Shown here: positions 1 through 6,084 of the stretch, piece after piece | Position numbering within the stretch: position 1 is the stretch's first letter | How the letters are laid out: each line of letters opens with the position of its first letter | From: Desulfofustis sp964433645 | Lineage (GTDB): Bacteria; Desulfobacterota; Desulfobulbia; Desulfobulbales; Desulfocapsaceae | Reading direction: 5' to 3' | Assembly (NCBI GenBank): GCA_964433645.1 | Contig: CAYSSK010000095.1 | Coordinates: forward strand, 1-14,538 | Length of the DNA: 14,538 nucleotides | Program-made: the position numbers and the translations under genes | The notes under the pieces: generated by a model | Database searches by the model: none | The model's input: the letters and a program-made list of their open reading frames with translations, nothing else | Told to the model about the DNA's origin: nothing

Positions 1-1068
1 GTCGCGCTTGACTGCGACATAATTGACGATAGTGCCGTGTTCGTCTCTGACCGGGGCAATGGTGGCCTCCTCATGATAGAGGGTACCGTCCTTTTTTTTA
101 TTGATCATCCAGCCGGCCCATACGTGCCCGGCGGTGATGGTCTGCCACAGGTCGCGGTAGAATGCATCGTCGTGACGGCCGCTCTTGAGCAGTCTCGGAT
201 TACGGCCCAGCACCTCTTCCGCGGAATATCCGGTCATGTGGGTGAAGGCCGGGTTGGTGTAGTCGATTTTCCCTTGGGCTGTGGTGATAAGAATTGCTTC
301 AGCGGCGCCCTCGATGGCGGTGATCAGCCGGCTTTGTTTGCGCTGGATCTCGTTTTTTTCTTCAATTTCGACAATGAGCCGATGGTTGACCTGCTCCAGT
401 TCCGCCGTTCGTTCTTTGACCAGGCTCTCCAAATGGTGTTTATGTCGTTGCAGCTCCGTTTTGGCCTGCTCTAGCGCCTTGTTTTCGCGTCGTTCAACGA
501 TGCTGCGATAGGCCATTTCCGAGAGTTCATTGGCCATGACGGCAAGAAAGTCGAGTTTTGCGTCGAATTCGTCGCTGCTGATTTTCGGCATGGCCTGGAA
601 GGCTTCGATCATGAGCTCCGGGTCGGCGCCGATGGCCAGTGCATACTGTTTGACGCGCTGCTCGTCAACCTCGCCGACGTGGTATTGGCCGATAACCCAG
701 TTGGCGATATGCCGGCCATTGACGATGATCGGTGCCGCGGCATCGGTAAAGCCGATCCCGGCACAGGGGTTACGGATCGGTGTTCGCTGTTGTTGTGCCC
801 GCCGGCCAAGTCGTTTACCGGAAACGATGCATTTTTCGAGGCCTGCCGAAGTGTCACGGATCATCGTACAGACCGCCGAGTGATTACTCAGGGTGGTGAT
901 CGGTTTGCCGTCCGGGTCGGTCAGGGTGGACGCCACGTTGCTGCTTTTGGCAAAGGCGTCCTGAAGGCATTGCAGTTTCTCCAGGGCAATGAGATCGGTA
1001 ATGCGGCAGGAGATTTCCTCGTCGCACCGACTGTCGGCCACGTCGGTCAGTGGTTTATCACTGCTCAT
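1..1068 (-). CDS. PocR-domain / PAS sensor protein, C-terminus cut by window edge (probable histidine kinase or other signalling protein)
   Basis: This gene reads leftwards and is open to the first base, so 356 N-terminal residues are present and the output domain is missing. Residues about 20-190 look like a PocR sensory domain: three spaced cysteines (C67, C80, C102 in RNPCAGIGFTDAAAP), then NGRHIANWVIGQYHVGEVDE and a helical end. PocR domains are proposed in the family literature to bind small organic or hydrocarbon-like ligands. Residues about 190-245 form a charged coiled-coil linker (ERTAELEQVNHRLIVEIEEK). Residues about 247-356 are a PAS domain with the typical YTNPAFTHMTGYSAEEVLGR core. 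There is no signal peptide or membrane segment, so it should be cytoplasmic. The ATG at 1066-1068 overlaps the stop of the upstream REC-HDOD gene by 11 bases, which suggests translational coupling; its own Shine-Dalgarno is weak. A kinase or diguanylate cyclase end is likely but unseen. Confidence 0.85.
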   Translation of the reverse strand, partial: MSSDKPLTDVADSRCDEEISCRITDLIALEKLQCLQDAFAKSSNVASTLTDPDGKPITTLSNHSAVCTMIRDTSAGLEKCIVSGKRLGRRAQQQRTPIRNPCAGIGFTDAAAPIIVNGRHIANWVIGQYHVGEVDEQRVKQYALAIGADPELMIEAFQAMPKISSDEFDAKLDFLAVMANELSEMAYRSIVERRENKALEQAKTELQRHKHHLESLVKERTAELEQVNHRLIVEIEEKNEIQRKQSRLITAIEGAAEAILITTAQGKIDYTNPAFTHMTGYSAEEVLGRNPRLLKSGRHDDAFYRDLWQTITAGHVWAGWMINKKKDGTLYHEEATIAPVRDEHGTIVNYVAVKRD

Positions 1069-2269
1069 CGTCGGTCACCATAACCGATTGACATTCCGCC
1101 ATCCAGTCCGCCGCTTGATCGGCGCAGCCGAGTGTCTTCAGGTAGCCGGTATCGAGAGGAGGCGGTTGGCCGACGATCTGTTCGGGGTAGTGCTGGTAAT
1201 AATAATGATCGGCAAGGTGGACCGCGAGCGGGGCGGTTACTCCGAGAGCCGGCAGCCGATCCAGACGGTGATGAAAAGCGATTGCTTCGATGATATCGCC
1301 GTTAAAGCCCCACAGGCCGATCAGGTAAGCGCCGATATCGGCATGGGTGGTCTGCAGCTGGCGTGTTTCCGCGGTTTCTATCCGCATCCCTTCCCGCCGG
1401 GCGGTTTCGACGATAGCCGCGTAGTTGTCTCCGAGCTGCGACATCAGCAGGAGTCGACCGATGTCGTGCAGCATCCCGGCAATAAAGGAATTGTTGATCA
1501 GGTCCAGGTCGTCGCCGGCGGCGGCGGCGATCCGTTTGCTGCACTGGGCGACGGCCATGCTGTGCTGCCAGAGCGCGGCAAAGGCGGCTTTTTGGGACGG
1601 CGCTTTGAGCTCGGAGAAGATCTGGATACCCAGCACCAGGACCTTGATGGTATCGAGCCCGAGCAGCTTGACCGCCCGGGCCGGGCTTTCCACTTTCTGA
1701 AAGAGGCCGAAGAACGACGAGTTGACCAGTTGCAGAAGCTTGGCGGTCATCGCGATGTCCTGCTCGATGATGGCCGCCACGTCGTCCAGGCTGGCCTCGG
1801 GGTCTTTCAGCGTGTCCTGGAGCCGGGCATAGATCGACGGCAGGCTCGGCAGGGCGGCGATACCGGTGACCAGGTCCTTGAGGTGACCGTCGGTCAATTG
1901 GTCGTGGAGGGTGGCCGCCCGGCTCAGCACCTCCTTGAGACGTTCCGGTTCGCAGGGTTTGGCGAGCAGCTGGTGGGCAACGGTAACGGTTTTGAGGATC
2001 GCTTTATCGTCGGCCTGGCCGGTCAGCATGATCCTGATCGTGTGCGGGTAGTGCTGCTGGATCGCAGTCAGCAGTTCGGCGCCGTCCATGCCCGGCATCC
2101 GCATGTCGGAGACGATGACGTCGGCGGGCTGCTGTGCCATCGACTCCAAGGCCTGACTGCCGTTTTCACAGAAAAGAAGATCATAGGCGCCGCGCAACGG
2201 ATGGAGCATCCGTCTGATGCCGGCCAGGATATTAGGTTCGTCGTCGACGAACAGAATGCTCTTTTTCAT
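1058..2269 (-). CDS. Response regulator with HDOD output domain
   Basis: The 403-residue protein has an N-terminal receiver domain (about 3-120) with an acidic pocket (VDDE, residues 8-11), phospho-acceptor D55 in VIVSDMRMPGMDG, switch T83 and K104 in LLAKPCEP. Residues about 135-330 are an HDOD domain: PSLPSIYARLQ at its start, SSFFGLFQKVESPARAVKLLG in the middle and H268-D269 in GMLHDIGRLLL. HDOD domains are HD-superfamily relatives with no established general catalysis and usually act by protein contact in signalling, motility or stress control. The tail after about 330 is not assigned. The start is well supported by AGGAG five bases upstream (minus strand, 2275-2279). It lies 39 bases downstream of the degenerate HD-GYP regulator and overlaps the PocR sensor gene, so the three are probably one operon. 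The receiver could be a target of the truncated PocR protein if that is a kinase, or of the kinases encoded rightwards. Confidence 0.93.
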   Translation of the reverse strand: MKKSILFVDDEPNILAGIRRMLHPLRGAYDLLFCENGSQALESMAQQPADVIVSDMRMPGMDGAELLTAIQQHYPHTIRIMLTGQADDKAILKTVTVAHQLLAKPCEPERLKEVLSRAATLHDQLTDGHLKDLVTGIAALPSLPSIYARLQDTLKDPEASLDDVAAIIEQDIAMTAKLLQLVNSSFFGLFQKVESPARAVKLLGLDTIKVLVLGIQIFSELKAPSQKAAFAALWQHSMAVAQCSKRIAAAAGDDLDLINNSFIAGMLHDIGRLLLMSQLGDNYAAIVETARREGMRIETAETRQLQTTHADIGAYLIGLWGFNGDIIEAIAFHHRLDRLPALGVTAPLAVHLADHYYYQHYPEQIVGQPPPLDTGYLKTLGCADQAADWMAECQSVMVTDDEQ

Positions 2270-2308
2270 GATCGCTCCTGTTGCTGCTCTTGCGTCATGG
2301 CGGCGTGC

Positions 2309-3481
2309 TCAATTCGACTCGCTGTTGATCTGCTCTCTGATGCGGACCCGGATCGGTTCCTTGACTCCCGACTGCCGGGAAAAGTTGATCAGCCCCTGCA
2401 GAACCGGCCAGGTGATCTCCTGGCCTTTCGGCGCCAGCAGGGTACCGTTGAGGGCCTCGATATTCTCGTCGACGACCATGCCGACGGACAGGTCCCGGAC
2501 ACGCAGGGTGGCCACGCGGGAGTGTTCGCTCAGTTGGCAGCGCGCGAGTTTGGCGAGAACGTGAGGGTTATATGTTTCGGGATGTTGCGCCAGTTCCGCC
2601 ACGGCCTGCTCGTGGTCGATGCCTCGGCTGAGCAGCCGGTCATAGTCGAAGACGGCTTTGATGATCTGCGCCCCCAGGTCCTCGTCGCCGTGGTCGGTAT
2701 CACTGGGGTCATATTGGCAAAACGGTGTCAATTGGTTGTTGATGATCCGGGCGATCCCGTCCATGCGGGGGATGTGCTGCACCAGGTCGGCGCCGATCCG
2801 GGGATGGTTGTCAAAGAGCCGGCGCTCGCCAGGGTCCAGCTCCCTGCCGGCATAGCGCTTGGCAAGGATCTCGGCGGGCAGGGTGACGCAGCCGATCTGC
2901 GACATCAGCGTGGCAATTTCCAATTGCCAGAGGTTGTCCACCGCCAGCGCTCGACCGATGGCCAGCACCACCGGCCGAGTGCGAACGCTACTGCTGAACG
3001 CGGTCGGGCTGGTGTAACTGAGGAGTTCGGAGAAAATCTTGATGCTGCCGCTCAGCGTTTTATCGAGTAGTTCCCGCTCGGCGGTGACCAGCCGGTATTG
3101 GCGCAGGGCCAGGGCCAGGGCCGGCACCAGGGTGGCGATAGGGCAGGGTTTGGTGAGAAAGCGGAAGATCTGGCCCTTGTTGACCGCTTCGCTGGCCGTT
3201 TCCTGGTCGGCGTTGCCGGTGAGCATCATTCGAACCGTGTCCGGATAGAGTTCCTTGACTGTGCTGAGCAGCCGGACCCCGTCCATGGCCGGCATCCGCA
3301 TATCGGCAACGATCACCGCGAACGGTCCGTTCTTCTTGCATTTTTCCAGCGCTTCCCGGCCGCCGGTCGCCGTTTCGACGGAGAAGCGATTGCGCAGCTG
3401 TCGCCTCATCGCGTCGAGGATATGCACCTCGTCGTCGACGAACAGGATGGTTTCCGTTATCTGATCATGGCGGTTCGGCAT
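2309..3481 (-). CDS. Response regulator with degenerate HD-GYP-like output domain
   Basis: The 390-residue protein starts with an intact receiver (about 10-130): VDDE at 15-18, phospho-acceptor D60 in VIVADMRMPAMDG, T88 and K111 in FLTKPCP. The C-terminal part (about 140-330) follows the order of an HD-GYP domain: a long helix, then LPAEILAKRYAGRELDPGER and DNHPRIGADLVQHIPRM, which match the region after the HD motif in RpfG-type proteins. However, the HD pair is replaced by S194-Q195 (LMSQIG), the early metal-binding histidine region reads SSSVRTR, and the HHE...GYP signature is replaced by INNQLTPF at 247-254. It is therefore unlikely to hydrolyse cyclic di-GMP and may bind a ligand or partner instead. 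Residues 340-390 form a small basic tail. It is the first gene of the leftward operon. No strong Shine-Dalgarno precedes the ATG. I know of no symbol for it. Confidence 0.88.
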   Translation of the reverse strand: MPNRHDQITETILFVDDEVHILDAMRRQLRNRFSVETATGGREALEKCKKNGPFAVIVADMRMPAMDGVRLLSTVKELYPDTVRMMLTGNADQETASEAVNKGQIFRFLTKPCPIATLVPALALALRQYRLVTAERELLDKTLSGSIKIFSELLSYTSPTAFSSSVRTRPVVLAIGRALAVDNLWQLEIATLMSQIGCVTLPAEILAKRYAGRELDPGERRLFDNHPRIGADLVQHIPRMDGIARIINNQLTPFCQYDPSDTDHGDEDLGAQIIKAVFDYDRLLSRGIDHEQAVAELAQHPETYNPHVLAKLARCQLSEHSRVATLRVRDLSVGMVVDENIEALNGTLLAPKGQEITWPVLQGLINFSRQSGVKEPIRVRIREQINSESN

Positions 3482-3523
3482 AATCGCTGAATCGGTCGTT
3501 TGGTTTCATGTGCCGTCAGTGAT

Positions 3524-3553
3524 AGTATGCGTCATCCGGCGAAACATTCTCAA
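3524..3553 (-). promoter_or_regulatory. Candidate sigma-70-like promoter for the leftward operon
   Basis: On the minus strand TTGAGA (3548-3553) is followed after 18 bases by CATACT (3524-3529), matching five and four of six consensus positions. It lies about 43 bases before the start codon of the degenerate HD-GYP regulator. This is pattern matching by eye in a plausible location only. Confidence 0.35.
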
Positions 3554-3577
3554 GGAAAATATCGTTATGACCATGAT

Positions 3578-3607
3578 TTGACATCTGCAGACATTTACGC
3601 GTAAGCT
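3578..3607 (+). promoter_or_regulatory. Candidate sigma-70-like promoter for the rightward operon
   Basis: A perfect TTGACA (3578-3583) is followed after 18 bases by TAAGCT (3602-3607), a poor -10 element matching three of six positions. A start near 3614 would give a leader of about 95 bases that carries the hairpin at 3640-3674. The weak -10 suggests activator dependence or a misassignment. Confidence 0.33.
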
Positions 3608-3639
3608 AATGGCAGGGCAACGGATTATCCCGCCTTCTC

Positions 3640-3674
3640 GGCCTCCACCGGCCAATCCGGGCCGGCGGAGGGCC
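3640..3674 (+). promoter_or_regulatory. Long GC-rich hairpin in the leader of the triple-PAS hybrid kinase
   Basis: The arms 3640-3653 and 3660-3674 are complementary around a 6-base loop (AATCCG). Six pairs nearest the loop (CCGGCC/GGCCGG) are followed by one A-C mismatch, five more pairs, a one-base bulge (G72 of the 36xx block, position 3672) and two G-C pairs. Its foot is about 16 bases before AGGAAA (3690-3695), the best ribosome-binding candidate for the ATG at 3710. There is no T-tract after it on the plus strand, so it is not a standard terminator. It could control translation or RNA stability, or the dyad could be a protein-binding site in DNA. Confidence 0.5.
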
Positions 3675-3709
3675 AGGGCGGAGCGCAGCAGGAAACGCCG
3701 GCACACGAC

Positions 3710-6016
3710 ATGCACTCTCTGGATTATTATCAGGCGGCCCTGGATTCGATCAAGACAACGGTTGCCATTATCGATCGACGCGGTGATATTCTCTTCGTCA
3801 ATCGAAGCTGGCGCACATTCGCCGCAGACAACGGTGCCGATCCGGAACAGGTGGCCGAAGGCTGCAACTATTTTGCGGTCTGTGAAAGCAGTGAGGCAAA
3901 GGGTTGCGCAGAAGCGCGCTCGTTTATCGATCAGGCGGTGCAGGTGCTGCGCGGCGAAGTGGGGGAGTTTGTGCTGGAATATCCCTGCCACGGCCCGGAG
4001 CGGCAACGCTGGTTCCAGGTGCGGGTGACCCGCCTGGAGCAAGACCGGAACCACCGGCTCGTGGTTGCCCATGAGGATCTGACCTCGATCAGGCGCGCCC
4101 AGCACGAATTGAAAAACCGCGAGATTCTTTTAAACACCATCGTCAACGTTTCTCCCAACCTGGTCTTTGTCAAGGATCGCGCAGATCGGTATCTGATCGC
4201 CAACGAGGCGCTGGCCGGGATGTATGGCATGAAGGCTGAGGAAATGATCGGTCGCGGCCATGGTGAGTTGATGGCCGAGCGGGGACTTTCCAGCGACGAG
4301 CAGGAAGCATTTCAACAAGACGACCGGCGCGTTTTCGACAGGTGCAAGCCATTGTTCATCGACGAGGAGCCGTTTACCGATTACCGGGGCACTCGCCGGT
4401 GGTTTCGCACCGTCAAGGCGCCGATTATCATCGATGGTGAGGCGCGCTACCTGGTCGGCATTGCCAATGACATCACCCGGGATCGGGAGCAGCAGCAGGC
4501 CATCCGGACCGCCCAGCTCCGGTTGCAGACCATTCTCGAGGCGATCAACCAGGAAATCGTCCTCTTCGACATCGATGCCCAGGTGGTCTGGGCCAACGAG
4601 CGGGCCTGCCGGAAAATCGGCCTGCCGCTTGACGAGTGCATCGGCAGACCGTGCAAAATGACTTATTGCTCCGTTCGTCATGCTCCCGATGATTGTCCGG
4701 TGTATGGCGTGCTGGCCGGCGGGGGTATCCAGCGCCGGACCTTTGCCACGGAGGAAGATACGACCCTGGCCGTGACCGCCGGCCCGGTCGTCGATGACGA
4801 GCGGAATCTGATCGGAGCGGTTCTGGTGGCCGAAGATATCAGCGAGCGGCTGTCGCTCGAGCAGCAACTGCGCCAGGCCCAGAAACTGGAATCGCTCGGC
4901 ACCCTGGCCGGCGGTATTGCTCATGACTTCAATAACATTTTGACATCCGTGCTGGGCTTTACCGAATTGTGCCTGGACCGAGCGGCCGCGGACCCGGTCA
5001 TGAAAGAGGACTTGGAAGAGGTCCACCAGGCCAGCCTGCGGGCCCGGGAACTGGTTCATCAGATCCTCACCTTCAGCCGGCGGGCCGAACAGGAGACCAG
5101 GCCGCTCGATATCGCGCTGATCATCAAAGAGGCGGTCAAGCTGCTCCGGTCGACATTGCCGTCGACCATCGAGATCAAGAGCCGGATTGCCCGGGAGGTC
5201 GGCATGGTCCTGGCCGATCCGGCCAAAGTTCACCAGATCCTGATGAATCTCTGCACCAATGCCGGCTACGCCATGCGCGAGGCCGGGGGGGTGCTGTCGC
5301 TGTCGCTGGACACCCAGGTGGCCGGCGAGGATGACCGGGCGCGGCACCAGTTGACGGCGGGCAGGAGATATGTCCGGCTGGCGGTCGGTGACACCGGCTG
5401 CGGCATGGCAGGCGAGATGATTCCGTCGATTTTCGATCCGTATTTTACGACGAAACAGCAGGGCGAAGGGACCGGCCTCGGACTGGCCGTCGTGCATGGC
5501 ATCGTCCGGGATTATGACGGGGCCATCGACGTCGTCTCCGACCCGGGGCGCGGATCGATCTTTACCGTCTATCTGCCGCTGTTCGTCGACGAGCAGCACG
5601 AGCCCGCGGTGCAGCCAAACGGTGCGACGCCTCAGGGCACGGGTGAATCGCTGCTGATCGTCGATGATGAACTCGGCATCACTCGGCTGGTCAGGAAGAT
5701 CCTGGCCGGGGCCGGTTACCGGGTTCATACGGAAAACGACAGCCGAGCGGCCCTGGCGCTGATCAGGGAGCAACGGCTGCACATCGATCTGTTGATCACC
5801 GACATGACCATGCCGGGTCTTACCGGCGAGAAGCTGGCGCTCGAAGCCCGCCGGGCCGTTGATGATCTGCCGATTATCCTGGTCAGCGGCGACACCGTGC
5901 GCCTCCCCGAATCTCTGGCCGATTGTGCGGCCATCGACGTTTTGGCCAAACCGCTCGATCGCGGGCGGCTGCTGGCCACCATTCGCAGCCTGCTCGGCGG
6001 TGATCGTCGCCGCTGA
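3710..6016 (+). CDS. Soluble hybrid histidine kinase, PAS-PAS-PAS-HisKA-HATPase-REC
   Basis: The 768-residue protein autophosphorylates on histidine and passes phosphate to its own receiver. PAS1 (about 8-130) carries TTVAIIDRRGDILFVNRSW and a cysteine-bearing stretch (C52, C58, C66, C93 in LEYPCHGP). PAS2 (about 135-258) carries SPNLVFVKDRADRYLIANEA. PAS3 (about 270-380) carries four cysteines (C310, C315, C320, C329). The kinase has H405 in AGGIAHDFNNILTSVLG, N517 in the N-box, DTGCGM at 561-566 and GEGTGLGLA at 585-593. The receiver (about 645-765) has D698 in LLITDMTMPG and K747. There are no membrane segments, so it senses cytoplasmic signals. The ATG at 3710 is the only in-frame start after the stop at 3602-3604; AGGAAA lies 14 bases upstream, which is rather far. 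It is the first gene of the rightward unit, 68 bases before the next. Confidence 0.93.
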   Translation: MHSLDYYQAALDSIKTTVAIIDRRGDILFVNRSWRTFAADNGADPEQVAEGCNYFAVCESSEAKGCAEARSFIDQAVQVLRGEVGEFVLEYPCHGPERQRWFQVRVTRLEQDRNHRLVVAHEDLTSIRRAQHELKNREILLNTIVNVSPNLVFVKDRADRYLIANEALAGMYGMKAEEMIGRGHGELMAERGLSSDEQEAFQQDDRRVFDRCKPLFIDEEPFTDYRGTRRWFRTVKAPIIIDGEARYLVGIANDITRDREQQQAIRTAQLRLQTILEAINQEIVLFDIDAQVVWANERACRKIGLPLDECIGRPCKMTYCSVRHAPDDCPVYGVLAGGGIQRRTFATEEDTTLAVTAGPVVDDERNLIGAVLVAEDISERLSLEQQLRQAQKLESLGTLAGGIAHDFNNILTSVLGFTELCLDRAAADPVMKEDLEEVHQASLRARELVHQILTFSRRAEQETRPLDIALIIKEAVKLLRSTLPSTIEIKSRIAREVGMVLADPAKVHQILMNLCTNAGYAMREAGGVLSLSLDTQVAGEDDRARHQLTAGRRYVRLAVGDTGCGMAGEMIPSIFDPYFTTKQQGEGTGLGLAVVHGIVRDYDGAIDVVSDPGRGSIFTVYLPLFVDEQHEPAVQPNGATPQGTGESLLIVDDELGITRLVRKILAGAGYRVHTENDSRAALALIREQRLHIDLLITDMTMPGLTGEKLALEARRAVDDLPIILVSGDTVRLPESLADCAAIDVLAKPLDRGRLLATIRSLLGGDRRR

Positions 6017-6068
6017 TGCAGCAGTGTGCAGCATAACCGCCGGCAGCTGAAAACGGTCAGGGCCTTGT

Positions 6069-6074
6069 GAGGAG
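6069..6074 (+). promoter_or_regulatory. Ribosome-binding site deciding the ATG at 6085
   Basis: GAGGAG ends ten bases before the ATG at 6085. It overlaps the alternative in-frame GTG at 6067, which has no such element at a workable distance, so the shorter protein is preferred. Confidence 0.6.
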
Positions 6075-6084
6075 TTTGTCCGAT

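Larger units (their letters stand above)
3482..3709. other. Divergent intergenic region between the two signalling operons
   Basis: These 228 bases separate the first genes of the leftward and rightward units and must hold the start signals for both. They contain a promoter candidate on each strand and a long GC-rich hairpin, annotated separately. The short reading frames that cross it have no domain signature and no convincing ribosome-binding site, so I see no gene here. Confidence 0.7.

Noticed and set aside
989..3070. Long plus-strand open frame (693 codons) opposite the two receiver genes
   Set aside because: It lies antisense to two genes with clear receiver and HD-family motifs. Its translation has no domain signature and is rich in D, G, R and V, typical of mirror frames in GC-rich genes.
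3609..4028. Plus-strand 139-codon frame starting before the first kinase
   Set aside because: It overlaps the PAS1 coding region in another frame, is arginine- and proline-rich and has no ribosome-binding site.
4130..6034. Minus-strand open frame (634 codons) opposite the triple-PAS kinase
   Set aside because: It is antisense to intact kinase motifs, with no recognisable fold, hydrophobic pattern or ribosome-binding site; a GC-driven shadow.
6017..6084. Repeat GCAGCA...GCAGCA in the gap between the first two kinases
   Set aside because: A short direct repeat with no pairing potential, and no promoter or terminator form.
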